This document shows positions 36,740 through 48,655 of a stretch of DNA of 64,000 nt, one piece after another. Within the stretch, counting starts at the first letter, position 1; every line of letters begins with the position of its first letter. The notes below the pieces were generated by a model. That model did not search any database and had not been told where the DNA came from. It saw only the letters and a list, made by a program, of their open reading frames with translations. Where the stretch lies: the NCBI GenBank assembly GCA_027946555.1, contig JAPEVC010000044.1, positions 119,545-183,544 of the forward strand, read 5' to 3'. This stretch comes from Gnomoniopsis sp. IMI 355080. Lineage: Eukaryota; Ascomycota; Sordariomycetes; Diaporthales; Gnomoniaceae. The position numbers were made by a program, and so were the translations under genes.

Positions 36740-37837
36740 CTTGATCTGAATTTTCCACACAGCGCGGGTCCTCACGAATCTACCTAGCGATATGTTAGTT
36801 GAATCTGACCCCAAACTGCTAACGGAACCGTGGAATGCCGGGCTATAGCCTACAGGGGATGAGAAGTACCGTCTGTGTCGAGGCTGGTGAATCCGAGGGA
36901 AAGTACAAAAATTCCCGAAGAAGACAGGAGACTAGACACAGTCCACACCAAACTTTGTTGGCTGAAGAGTAAACTTTTGGCGGCTACGTGGACAAAATGA
37001 GTGAGCAGAGTCAGGAAGTGCTCCGGTGAGCAATGCGCCGGGCACTTAGGCCGTTCCTCGGAGCTGGGCAGACGCTGGGCAACCAGGTCAGGGTCGCCCC
37101 GCTGCCTTTACCCCGGATAGCAGCTCTAAACTAACGTGGTGAGCAAGGCGAAGACTGAAACTGCTTTGATAACGATTACTTCTCACCCTTGTAGAATCGC
37201 GAGAATCCATGCAAGAAATGAAGTCGCAAGGGGATATTGGACAATGTGAATGGGGAGAACGACAAATACTCACAGGTGGTTCACATAAGACAATAGACCC
37301 CCAGAGTTGATCGATCGCTGGCATATAATTTCAGACAAAGTTGATCTACATGAGACCATCCGAGAAAACGATATGATCGCTTGAAATACCAAATATCTGG
37401 TAGCCTTTCACTCGAACAAACTTCTTCCTGTGCTGGTACAACCCAGCTTCCACGGCTGTCGGTCGTCGTTCTATGTCAACAATTTACTACAAGAACACCC
37501 TTTGTCAATGATAGACTCCGTATAGGCTCCTCTGGTCAACGCCCACAGTTGCACGTCCCGACTTACGTTGCGGAGGGTTGAAGACTTTATCCTGCTTGGT
37601 GTTCTCGCCCTGTCGATTGAGATTGAAACGCGCGAAAAGCAGAATGTTACCCGAGTTCATTGATTATTGACTTGTTCTCGATAATCAGGACCCATTATTA
37701 TACACTTACTATGGACTGGCTTGCTACTCACATACTTTATGCGGTGAAGAACGGTGTATTTGGTCTCTAGTGCTCGCCGCCCTTCTTTTGGGATCTATAG
37801 AAGTACAAAATTATTGCGTCATAACATTCAGAAATTC
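36740..37837. other. Intergenic upstream of the Spt10-like gene
   Basis: About 1.1 kb. It probably includes the promoter and possibly a missed 5' exon of the Spt10-like gene. No other gene seen. Confidence 0.5.
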
Positions 37838-37922
37838 GGTTGCATAGTGTAATGGTTATCACATCGGATTCTGATCTTCTGAACAACTTCCGGTAATCTG
37901 AGTTCGATTCTCAGTGCGACCT
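37838..37922 (+). tRNA. tRNA-Gln(CTG) with 13-nt intron
   Basis: Cloverleaf read by eye: acceptor GGTTGCA pairs with TGCGACC (one G-U). The D-arm lies in GTGTAATGGTTATCAC. Anticodon stem TCGGA/TCCGG encloses loop TTCTGA...T with anticodon CTG at 37871-37873. The T-arm is CTGAG-TTCGATT-CTCAG. A 13-nt intron (37875-37887) sits one base 3' of the anticodon, the canonical eukaryotic position. Discriminator base is T. The spliced length is 72 nt. A box (TAGTGTAATGGT) and B box (AGTTCGATTCT) are recognisable. Confidence 0.92.
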
Positions 37923-37926
37923 TTTT
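37923..37926 (+). terminator. Pol III T-run terminator
   Basis: A run of T directly after the tRNA, followed by a second T6 run about 10 bases on. Confidence 0.7.
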
Positions 37927-38490
37927 GATGTTTTTTGGGAAATTTTTTGGCTTTTTTCTTCACTATTTGATCTGGCATGGTAATTCGTTGGATTTGCGGT
38001 TCTTTTGTGCAGCGGCAGAAGGAACATTCTCGCTAGATTCGCTTGAATCGACGAGGTATAGCAACCACTGAGAAGGTAGGTAAGTACTTAAGCATATAAT
38101 ATTGTACGCTCCGAAATATGCCTTCAAGACTGCTTCAAATAGCCAAGTCAGTTCTTGCAATACTGTGAGGTTTTGAACAGAGCACGAGCATATTCTTAAA
38201 GGACAACATTTGCTAGAAGGGCTTGTCTTCTTACCGACCTCTTGTTAGGAGGGCGCGCGAGAAGCCTGCTTACGTAACGCGACAGGTACTTTGGTACTTG
38301 CAAGGTCGGTGGGAGCGGTATCGACATTTTTTCGAGCTCCTTGGATCAACCCCACGCGTCCAACCACGCCCAGGAGTAGGAGACCTGCACCAACCCGCGC
38401 CGACCACGACCACGACCACCGATCAACCCTCGGCCTTCTCGATCTTCTCTCCTCTACTCTCTAATCGGCACCACGAATTACTACTTCACC
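37927..38490. other. CCT-eta promoter/leader
   Basis: Non-coding. The 100 bases before the ATG are C/A-rich with a CGACCACGACCACGACCACC repeat, then a CT-rich leader ending TTCACCATG. Confidence 0.5.
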
Positions 38491-40320
38491 ATGTCTTTCG
38501 GCGGCCAAACACCCACGATCATCGTGCTGAAGGAGGGTTCGTTGCCCCTCCATTGCCCTCCACAGAAGCTAGCTGTTTACATGCACATGCACCCTTTTGA
38601 AGAAAATCCAGCTGATCAGCTCCCACCACAGGAACCGACACCTCCCAAGGCAAGCCCCAGATCATCTCCAACATCAACGCCTGCCTCGCTGTCCAGACTA
38701 CGATAAAATCGACCCTTGGGCCTTATGGCGGCGACCTGTTGATGGTCGACGAGAACGGCCGACAGACCATTACCAACGATGGCGCCACCGTCATGAAGCT
38801 TCTGGACATTATCCACCCCGCCGCACGCATTCTCACCGATATTGCAAGATCACAAGACGCAGAAGTGGGCGACGGTACCACCTCAGTCGTTGTGTTGGCA
38901 GGCGAGATTCTGAAGGAGATCAAGGAGCATGTCGAGCAGGGCGTTAGTTCACAGATCATTATCAAGGGCCTGCGGAAAGCCTCAACAATGGCCGTCAACA
39001 AGATCAAGGAGATTGCGATTAGCACCGACGAGGCGAACCACAGGGACACGCTGGCCAAGCTGGCTGCGACCGCCATGACGAGCAAGCTGATCAAGCGGAA
39101 TACGGAATTCTTCACAAAGAGTATGGAACACATTTTTCTTGGACGGTATGGATCTACGATACATCTGCTAACAATTCACAGTGGTTGTCGACGCCGTACT
39201 GTCACTCGACCAAGACGATCTCAACGAGAAGTTAATAGGTGTCAAGAAGATCCCCGGAGGCTCCCTCACCGAGTCACTGTTCGTCAATGGCGTCGCCTTC
39301 AAGAAGACCTTCTCCTACGCTGGTTTCGAGCAGCAACCCAAGACCTTTGTCAAGCCCAAGATTGTCTGCCTCAATGTCGAGCTGGAACTCAAGGCCGAGA
39401 AGGACAATGCAGAGATTCGTGTAGAGCAAGTATCAGAGTACCAGGCCATTGTCGACGCAGAGTGGCAGATCATCTTCAAGAAGCTCGAGGCCATTCACCA
39501 GACCGGCGCCAAGGTCGTCCTCTCCAAGCTCCCCATCGGCGATCTCGCCACCCAATACTTTGCCGACCGCGACATCTTTTGCGCCGGTCGCGTAGCCTCC
39601 GAGGACATGGAGCGTGTCGTACAAGCCACCGGCGCCACTGTGCAGTCTACCTGCTCCGACATCCGCGCGGAGCACCTCGGCACATGTGGATCCTTTGACG
39701 AGCGCCAAATCGGCGGCGAACGCTTCAACTTCTTCGAGGACTGCCCCGAAGCCAAGACATGCACGCTCGTGCTGCGCGGCGGCGCCGAGCAGTTCATCGC
39801 TGAGGTCGAACGCTCCCTGCACGACGCCATCATGATCGTCAAGCGCGCCATCCGAAACCGCACCATCGTCGGTGGCGGCGGCGCGTGCGAGATGGAGGTC
39901 AGCGCGCATCTGCACCGCTTCGCCGACAACAACATCCGCAACAAGCAGCAGGGCATCATCAAGTCGTTTGCCAAGGCACTCGAGATTATCCCGCGTCAGC
40001 TGTGCGACAACGCCGGCTTCGACGCCACCGACATCCTCAACAAGCTGCGCGTCGAGCATCGCAAGGGCAATACATGGGCGGGGGTGGACTTTGTCAACGA
40101 GGGCGTGGCAGACATGATGGAGCGGTTCGTGTGGGAGCCTGCGCTGGTCAAGATCAATGCGCTCCAGGCCGCGACTGAGGCGAGTTGCTTGATCCTCGGT
40201 GTTGACGAGACAATTCGCAACGAGGAGAGCGCCAAGCCGCAGGCGCCTGGGCAGCCGTTGCCTAGGGGCGCCGCACAGAGGGCATTGCGCGGACGGGGCA
40301 GAGGTATGCCGAGGCGGTAA
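38491..40320 (+). CDS. cct7: T-complex protein 1 subunit eta (CCT7)
   Basis: One of eight subunits of the cytosolic chaperonin CCT/TRiC, which folds actin and tubulin using ATP. Model join(38491..38536, 38632..39120, 39182..40320), 557 aa, the normal length. The first exon codes only 15 residues plus one base (TPTIIVLKEG is split by intron 1). Intron 2 (61 bp) rebuilds FFTKMVVDAVLSLDQDDL. Group II chaperonin motifs are intact: LGPYGGDLL, NDGATVMKLLDI, GDGTTSVVVLAGE, and the C-terminal WEPALVKINALQAATEA. The tail is Gly/Arg-rich (ALRGRGRGMPRR), as in other CCT-eta proteins. Strong codon bias gives long antisense frames over the third exon. Confidence 0.97.
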
Positions 40321-41274
40321 GAGAAAAGATTTACAACGCTGAGGTTGTTGCGATGGGGAGAGGGGCGGCCAAACCTATTAGAGTTGAGTGTGTGTATGTG
40401 GGTGGGTGGGTGGTTGGTGGACTCGGCGTCCGCATTTCTCTGTACATGACATGCTATGATACCTAGATCGGCGTCTGTAGAGGCTAAATGGAGATATTGT
40501 GAAGACTGTATAGTAGGAGCGTCAACGGACGGTTTTCATGGCTCTTGTGCGTGATTGAATTCCCAGGTTTCGTCCCCACTAAGTCTTCGCCATGATGGCT
40601 GAGACAGGCTTGTCTGTGGGGATAGAGAACAGGTTCGAACTTAAGGAGCCTCGAGCAAAAAAGGTGTCGCGTATGTTGGGCATGTTTCAGTTACCATGTG
40701 TCTAGGCCGACCACCCAGAGGAATCTATAAGCACGGTTCTTGGTCTTTCACATTCACACAGAAATATGCAGAGCGTTTTGTAGATTGTAAACGATTATGA
40801 TCTTTCACTCTTCTACCTATTCAATCTCCCATGTACTTTCGCACCGACCACACACAGCCCAAACAGATCGAGTCCGCACGCACGCACGCCACTCAGTAAA
40901 AAAACAGAAGCCGCCCTTGGGAGGGAGCTTAGAAACGCTCAAAATTGGATACCGAATGAACGCCTTCCAACCGACCGCGAATACCTTTTATATTCCAAAT
41001 CCGCGGACTGCAAAAGACGAAGTAATGAGAGGTATCTCCAACGACCAGAGCTTGGGAGACCAAGAATAAGCAAAAGTGAATAAGAGAACCTGATATCGGA
41101 TTGAGGGAACTCCAAGATTCCAGAAGGCCGCCCCCAACCAGTCCACACCCATACCCCCATCTTACATATACGCCCAGTTGTTGTTGCTTTGGAGACGAGC
41201 CCACAATTTCAAGGATTAAAACACTGTATTGCACACGACCGTGTGGCCGCATTCGAAAGTAAGTTACGAATCAC
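40321..41274. other. Convergent intergenic region
   Basis: 954 bp between the CCT-eta stop and the zinc-finger gene stop, with both 3' UTRs. A GTGGGTGGGTGGGTGG tract lies at about 40398-40413. No gene seen. Confidence 0.55.
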
Positions 41275-43217
41275 TCACACTTCACCACCATCATCGGTGA
41301 AGATCAAAAGATCTTCGAGCCACTCATCACCAACCGGGTCGAGCAGGTCATCGTGAGGTGGCATTGGTGATGAGGAAAGTTCTTCTTCGAGCGGGCTCGG
41401 CGCAAGGCCTCCTGCGTTCGACGCATCGTCAGGCCGGTTGGGTGATGGCGATGGGTCAGTCGCAAAGTCCGGCATGCCGTGAATATCTCCCATGCCCGTC
41501 ATGTCCTCATCAAAGCCCGCGAAGTCGTTCTTCTGGTATTCGGTCCTGTCAATCCCCATCGGAGCAAAATTCGCGCTGTTGAGGGCGTTGCGTGAGTCTT
41601 GCTGGGGTCGAGGGGCATCGTTGATATTGGTAGAAGTGGTATTGTTTCCGACTTCCCCATCAGTAGGAACATCCTTCTTCTTGGGCGGCCGACCCCTCTT
41701 GGCAGGCTCTTTTCTTTTGGTCCCTGGTGGCGCCCCGATACAATTGCCCCGACCTTGATGTCGATGCAGTGCATCTGCACGGCTAAAGTCCCTGCCACAA
41801 GGGCAAACCCACTTTTTGTGGACGTCATGAGTCCTCAAGTGTCGCCGCAAATCGTGAGATCGGACAAACAACTTGGCGCAAAAGTCGTAAGGGCATTTGT
41901 ACTGGCGGTCATCCAGATGAGTCTGGATATGCGCTTTGCAGTTCTCTTTGCGCTCAAAGAATTGCCCGCAAATCTTCTCCTCGCCCGAGTCCTTGTTCGG
42001 CTCTAGCCACTTGCAGATGAATTTTTTGTTGCTATCGGGAACAGACGCAGATTCGGAATCCCCAGCAGGTGTGGTCGAGTCCGATTCACCGATAAGTTCG
42101 GCGATCTGTTCGGGTTTAATGTTCGACTCCACCCGGTACTGTTCCATGTCTCCATCCGCCAAACTCATCACACTGTTGACGCTCACCAAAGACTGTGTCC
42201 GCTGGTGAGCGCGCATCCGCCGGCTCGGAGAGCCCTGTCGACTGCTGCGAGTAGGCGACTGCGAGCCCCGAGGAGTCAGCTGTGGACGGAGATCTGGGGC
42301 GCCTCGAAGTGGATTTCCCATGTGGCCACTACTGGGGTGGGAGAAACTGTTTCGCGAGGGTGAGGCCTCCGGTGTTCGTATATGAGATTCCATGAACCCG
42401 TCGCGCGAAGGTGATGGTTGACGGGCATGTAGGAGTGACTCTCTGAGCGGATTGATGTGGTGCGTCGGAGATGGTTCACCGTTGGAAATGATCGAGTCCC
42501 GGAAGGGATGGCGGCCGGGGGATGGCTGAGGCGTGTGAATGAATGAATCCATATGACCTGTGTTCGGTTCTTGCATTGGCAAGCCGTGCGCTAGCGGTGA
42601 CGCTGTCCTCGGTGGAATGAACGACTCAGGGGGCGATGTGAAAGGGTTATGATTGTTGAATGGGAATCCGGATGCTTGGCCCGGCGAGGGCATCGGAGAC
42701 TCGAACAGAGGATCACCGGGAAGAGGGCCTCCGAAGTTGGACAAGTCGAAGTTTGCGATTTCCTCGTTGAGGTTGTCAAGGGCGGTGCCGGGTGAGGATA
42801 TGACGGGCGAGTAGTAACCTTTGACAATGTCAGCAGATGGTCGGTAGTATCAATTCGCATCGCAGCTGTTGTTCGGGACATACCCATATTCTCATGGAAG
42901 CTGCCGTTCGGTTGACTAAAGACATCGCCGACACCCATCAGACCAGTAGATTGATGGTTTACGCCCATGGGACTCTGCGCCATTGGGCTTTGAGCCATTG
43001 GACTCTGGAGATAGACGGGCGGTCGCAAGGAAAGGTGGTTTGGTGTGCGCGGGGCGTTGATGGCACTGAGGCTCTGGCCTCGCCGGTGATGGGTAGGCGT
43101 GGAGGGCGTTGACGATTGTTGAGAGTGTCGCATCTGGTGGAATGCTGGGTTGAAGTCATTCTCTTGTCCGCCAGGCTGCTGGGGATGTTCGAATTTGAGG
43201 TTCGAGCCCGACCACAT
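41275..43217 (-). CDS. C2H2 transcription factor, Swi5/Ace2-like
   Basis: Nuclear DNA-binding regulator. Model: complement join(41275..42818, 42884..43217), one 65-bp intron (GTATGT...AAAG), 625 aa. Three zinc fingers at about 380-471 follow the Swi5/Ace2 pattern: HIQTHLDDRQYKC, FVRSHDLRRHLRTH and the atypical third finger CPCGRDFSRADALHRH. An AT-hook-like basic patch AKRGRPPKKK follows at about 484-493. The long N-terminus is Pro/Ser-rich: an SPMAQ repeat near residue 80, then four imperfect copies of a 17-19-residue unit (about 201-270) built on a PSPxR core, e.g. RESLLHARQPSPSRDGF. Several SPxR sites match the CDK consensus, which suggests cell-cycle control of localisation as in yeast Swi5/Ace2. 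The C-terminus is acidic (DEWLEDLLIFTDDGGEV), possibly an activation domain. Confidence 0.9.
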
Positions 43218-44989
43218 CCTGTCTTATTGCGAGGGCGTGTGTTTCACTACGCGCCACGCATATGAAGCCGTAGACCAGGTAATGTTGGGATAGGCGAAAA
43301 AAATACAATACCCAGGCAGAGGTATGCGAGGGAGATTGGAAGAAACGGGGGTTTGCAAAATGCCCGGCGAGGTGAGGTGATGCAGTGTACGTACAAGAGT
43401 ACGGAGTACAGGAATCACACACAAATACGAAGCAGAGAAATAAACAATCAAGACGGAAGTGGAAGAAGGAGATCAGCGCTTAGAAAAAGGAACGGGTGAC
43501 ACGACAGGGGGCAAAACATGGCCCGTTGCCAGAAAACCTTAGGTTGCCAGCGTCAGCTTTTGAGCTGGACTGGTTGGCCGTGGGTGCAGGTGCAGTGCAA
43601 TCAGTCTCTTTGGGCAGGAGCCGCCGGGATTTTGGCAGGCGCCGAAGCAAGACACGCAGCGCCGTTGCTGCCCTGGTAAACATTCGCTGCTGGTTGATAC
43701 GGCAACTCCACTTTAATGCTGGGCACCCCTGCCCGATCCGAACTTGGAGATCCCTGGTCGGCCGGCCCTGCTCAGTGCGTTGTTTGGACTGTGGGGTTCG
43801 CGGGGAGGTCAGAGCTTTGGGCTCTGCGTGGAACCGCCCTTCCTTCCAGTTCTTGCAATGCTGCAGCCTTCAGCCCCGGATCCCTGCCATCTGACAGCTG
43901 CGTTATCCTCGATTTGACTGCGTTTGCCGAGCCAACCTTTGGGCCGTGTTTGACATCAATTACCGGAAAAGTGTAATTTTTTTTCTTTTCAGGAAACGTT
44001 TCCTCCTTGTCCATCTCGATTGCACAAAAACCCACAATACGGCTCAGTAGGAGGATTTCTTTCAGCGGCTTATCCTAGCCCCTCCACTCCACCGCTCTCA
44101 GCCCAATCGCGATCCCCACCCCTCTCCATCTCGGAGCACACCACCAACAGAGAGTGCGGTGCCTAATATTAGCAGCCTTATGATTCCTTCGCCCGGACCT
44201 TCGGAGCACCTGAGAGTCAGTTCAGTCCAGTCCAGAGCGTGCAAGGACCACGTCGCGCCCATGCGAAATAGACGCGTCCCCACTGTATAGAGCGCGTCTC
44301 CACTGAGAAGCTCAGGTCCACTTACACCCAATGTCGGCCCATGTCGGCGGCCAAGAGTCGCGGCCCATGCAGGCGGCCCACGTCTCATGACGTTGGGGCT
44401 AAGGACTCTTTACTGGCGATCGTGGCCCCACTCGCAACGACGGTGCAGCTGTCACAGCCCTGAACGGCGCTGTGTAACCAACAACGGCGGCTCATCGTCG
44501 AATGTCATTGCAAAAGCTGCGAGTGAAGCAATCGAAGCCGACTTTACAATTCAGAGTGAAAGTAATGAATTACCCGATACAAAAGCGGTGAAGCGCATTT
44601 CTTGTCCACTCAACTAAGTACATAAAGGGGCACTTTGATGAAGGGAGTATCAAGTACTTCCCAACATATCACTGAATATCCGATCCTCTCAATAGGTGTT
44701 CGATTGTCATCCATTCCCTTTCGGACATGACCGTGATCCATCACTACCGACTCCGGGGCCCTGGGAGAGTGATGTGGGATCTACCCGGGACAAGCCACAA
44801 ACGCAACGGCTACCGCTCTCACACTTGTGCGGTAGTGGCTTGACTAGGAAAGGAGTCTCTGACATCACCAAAAGAAGTAAAGAAGATGTATTCTACCAAC
44901 GTGGTTTCCGCAGTGGTAGGTAGTCATCCACGATGCAATTCGAGCTTTTTCCCCTATGATACTATCTTGTATAGTCCTTCAACAATTCA
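43218..44989. other. Divergent intergenic region
   Basis: 1.8 kb between two divergent genes, so promoters for both are expected. Frames at 43496-43894 and 44098-44388 overlap others on the opposite strand and have no motifs. No gene supported. Confidence 0.5.
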
Positions 44990-46567
44990 ATGGACATCGT
45001 GTCGAGATTACTGAATGTAGAGCCCCGGCCGGGCTTACACCCTATTCCAGGGACCACACCTCTCACTCTCGAGGCTATGATATGTCCCCCTCTGATCTAC
45101 TACCTGGCGTTGTTGTTCCTGCCGCCTGCACCTCCGCCAACCGTCGATACCCTGACTGTAGCAGCGCTGCGCAACGTCCTTGCGTTGCTTGCAGCATTCT
45201 TGTTCTTCCGCCTGCCACTCACGTATCACGTCCCGCAAAGCATTGGGCTGACATATCAGCTTGGCCTGGTGGGCTTGTATGGCGGCGCAAGAGTGCTTGA
45301 TGCCTTTTTCATCTCTCCCTATATGTTTGGGCATATTCCAAGGCGGGTAATCTACAAGCACGAGTCGAGAGTGGGAACACCGCTCTTCGAGGGTTTGAGG
45401 GATGTGAAGACACAGTCTTCTCAGACACCTTCGTCGTCTTCGTCCTCGACTTCTGGAAAGGTCCAAGACAGCTTAGCAACTGAAGCGAATCAATCTAAAA
45501 CCAAAAGCAGTACAGCTGCCTCCGACCTCCTCGATAATATCCCCCTCCCCAGTCTATCCCAATCCTACTTCCTCCTCCAGCGCAACCTCATCACTGGACC
45601 ACGCCCCAAGCCTGTCCTTGAACACACGATTCCCGAAGACGGCTGGCCCCACAACTTCCCCGACCGCGCCTCCTGGGCCCTCGAACTCGAGCTGTCTATG
45701 CGTGGCGTCGGCTTCACCTGGTCCACCGCCGACGTGCGCCACACGCGCAAGACCTGGTTGCCCACGGTACACAATCGCCTGCACTCCATCCTAGTCCACG
45801 ACACACCAACGCTGGCGATATGCTTCGCTGTCATCCGGTCCATCTACCTGCGCTACGGGCTAGACGATGTCAGCGAGGTGCTTTGGGGCGCCTCGACCAC
45901 GACCATGACCATGGCGGGAGGAGGAGGAGGAGCCGAGCATCTGTTCGACACGCGCCTGCCGTTCGGGGTGCAAATCGCCCTGACAGGGTGTTTGGGGGCG
46001 TTCCTCATGGCGGCGTTTGCGGTGGCGCACTCAGCCGGCGCGGTACTGCTGAGTCCGCTGGCACCACATCCGTTGGCGTTCTTCCCGCCGCTATATACGG
46101 TGCGCATATGGGAGGTTAGGAGTGTGCGGGAGTTCTGGAGCTATGGATGGCATCGGCTTTTTGCAAGGTTCTTTCTTGTGTATGGGATCTGGCCGGGGGA
46201 GTGGATGGAGAGGAAGATCATGGGGAAGGGGGACGGTGAGCCTGCGGATGTGGGCAAGGTCTTGGGTGGATTTTTGAGTAGTGCTTTTTGTCATAGCTTT
46301 GCGGTGAGGGGAGTTCTGGGCGGAGATTGGTGGTTGGCGAGGGGAGAAGCGGTGTTTTTCTGTGTTAATGGACTTGCAGTGGTGGGCGAGGAGGGGGTAA
46401 AGAGATTGGTGGTACGTTGGAGGAAAGCAAGGGGTGAAGCTGTGGAAAAGTGGTGGGATGGCTGGGTAGGGAGGGCCTGGTGGATATGTATACTATTGAT
46501 AAGTGGCAGAAACTTCGCAAGGGGCTGGGTAGATGCCGGGCTTGTGAGAGAGATGAGTGGGCTGTAG
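44990..46567 (+). CDS. MBOAT-type acyltransferase, wax-synthase-like
   Basis: Polytopic membrane protein, single exon, 525 aa. It resembles the fungal wax-synthase-domain (MBOAT_2) family, whose members transfer acyl or acetyl groups, some in terpenoid secondary metabolism. The key motif EFWSYGWHRLFARFF (381-395, His388) and a second conserved His (SAFCHSFAVRG, His435) match the family arrangement. Hydrophobic segments occur near 33-48, 60-75, 88-102, 275-290, 325-355 and in the C-terminal third. Residues 141-178 form a Ser/Thr/Gln-rich insert absent from the core, and a Gly run (GGGGG, near 310-314) precedes the membrane block. No neighbouring biosynthetic genes point to a substrate. ATG at 44990 is chosen as the first in frame. 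Confidence 0.85.
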   Translation: MDIVSRLLNVEPRPGLHPIPGTTPLTLEAMICPPLIYYLALLFLPPAPPPTVDTLTVAALRNVLALLAAFLFFRLPLTYHVPQSIGLTYQLGLVGLYGGARVLDAFFISPYMFGHIPRRVIYKHESRVGTPLFEGLRDVKTQSSQTPSSSSSSTSGKVQDSLATEANQSKTKSSTAASDLLDNIPLPSLSQSYFLLQRNLITGPRPKPVLEHTIPEDGWPHNFPDRASWALELELSMRGVGFTWSTADVRHTRKTWLPTVHNRLHSILVHDTPTLAICFAVIRSIYLRYGLDDVSEVLWGASTTTMTMAGGGGGAEHLFDTRLPFGVQIALTGCLGAFLMAAFAVAHSAGAVLLSPLAPHPLAFFPPLYTVRIWEVRSVREFWSYGWHRLFARFFLVYGIWPGEWMERKIMGKGDGEPADVGKVLGGFLSSAFCHSFAVRGVLGGDWWLARGEAVFFCVNGLAVVGEEGVKRLVVRWRKARGEAVEKWWDGWVGRAWWICILLISGRNFARGWVDAGLVREMSGL

Positions 46568-48655
46568 ATAGTAACGTATACGTACGAGTATGGCTGCTCT
46601 ATAGACACCAATCTGAAGATCCCAGAGGTAGACTTCAGGTCTATATAGGAGTTTGACATCGATCTCAGGCGCTTTCATGACAGTGGCCTCATACACGGAT
46701 TGTTGCCAGCAAGGTGTTTCAAAGCACGGACAGCATATCGTAGTATGAAAATCACTTTGTAAAAGTCATGTCAAAAATAATAGGTGAGTATCAAGTGATG
46801 TCAATATCGAGATTACCTGAACACCTGTCTTTTGTGACCCACCTCCAGGCTACTTCAACTCTATCACCACCATAGGACTCGGGCCCTTCATGTTTATCTG
46901 ACTCAAAAACCTGAAGCTCTGCTCGTAGCATCATCTGTGCACCCTGCCTTGATACCTAAGGTCGTGTGCTGACACTGGGCTTGAACCGCTCTTCATTTTG
47001 CCATGTATTGACGTGGGTGCCTAGGTATGTATGCCCAGGTGATTTTCTGAGGCCTTGATGAGCTTGAGGTACGGCAGGTGGGTTATAGGACTCGTTTTAG
47101 CCCTGAGTTTGACGGCCAGCTTGCCAGCAAAAAGTGCAGCTATTGCCAGAGTAGGAGCCCTTCAACTCTTTTGTGATTAGTTTCTGCACAATGTGGATTG
47201 GAAGTGGAAGGGACTCGGGGGGGTACGTACGTGCTTGGGGCAAGTACCAGCCATTTTGACTCTGTTGATGTTGGGAGGTTGGGCAATTGGTTGATCAGAG
47301 GTGAGAAGGGTCTCGAATTTCGAGTTTTCTGTTTGGCTGGGAGACTTGAGGAAAGGTTTGAGTGTGAGTGAAGTGGTGATTGTGTTCTAGTCTTGGTTTT
47401 GCTTTGCTAGAGTGAACTCTTTCTGTTGAATTTGTTGACGTTGATGTCGGAAGAGTGGAAGGAGCTAAAGCGCAGTGGAACCTGTAATATATATACATAT
47501 ATACTTAGAATGATGGAGTAGAGAATCATATCACCTTCACTGCCCAGTTTGAGTGACTGTGTAATCATAGAATACATTTCGAGGTGGCTGTGGTCCATGG
47601 TCTGCAATTACCTATGGGCCATCACTGTGACATGCAGGCATGATATCTATTCACTGGGCTGATTTGGCAAAGTCCCTGACTACCCAAGCATTTGCACAGG
47701 TACTTGGTACAACATTCAGATGTGAAGAATACATACCCTTCAATATACTAGAAGTACCTACTTGTTCAAAGAGAGAGCATGTTACGTGTGAATTGTTTGA
47801 CTTGACTAAGGATTGTGAATGTGTGAGCTAAACGTATGTAGGTATTTATGATATCCATGGATGACCATCTGTTTGTAACTGCATTCTGGCTTTTTTGCCG
47901 TGGATTCTGCATCTTGACTAGAATTCCTATTCTCCTCTTCAAGTTTCGCATCCACACTTGGGCACCTCGTTAGCCATTGATGCTAATTCACCATCACCAA
48001 TACGGTTGAGGGCATGTTGCTAATGGTGAGAGTTTTGTGAACGAAATGAACAAGGCTGAAGTAAAGAATCACTCGAGTACAATACAAAAATGAGTGAAAT
48101 AGATCATGGTCTCATATATTGTGCTTGATTCTTACAAGTTGCGGTAATTAGTTCCAATCAGGTCAAGGCTCAACAAAGAAGCTCTACACACCTTACTTCT
48201 TCCTTATAAAACACAAAAACCCTAACCAGGGTCATTGAAGTGCTGAGAAATACTGGGCCCTAAATCGCCATGATTTTCCCCGCGGAAGTTTGAGACGTGC
48301 CTTCGTCGATCATAACGTCGTGCGGGTATACAAACTCGGTTCTCAGCATTCGGCTCTTGTCTCAGTTGTCAGTCGCGATCAGCGCGATTCGGCATGAGAT
48401 AGCGTCGATTTACTACGGATGATGGGCAACTGGGAGTTTCGCCGGCCAAAACAATTTCAACAATTGGGTGGTGAGAAGTTTAATACACGGCTCGGTTTGG
48501 AGTGCCGTGGATCGCGCAAGACTCACGCATATAATTTACACCAATACAGTCGTGGGTAGTCTATGCACCTTATAAGCGCTTCCATGGCCACGAAAACGGT
48601 TCTCTCGAAGCCTGAATTAAGACAGTCATAGAGACGTTGCGAAAATCCGTTCAAG
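46568..48655. other. Intergenic, no supported gene
   Basis: 2.1 kb, AT-rich in places (TATATATACATATATAC near 47488-47504). Only short motif-free frames. It includes the promoter of the esterase gene. Confidence 0.5.

Noticed and set aside
39433..40059. 208-codon minus frame over CCT-eta
   Set aside because: Shadow of a strongly biased conserved exon.
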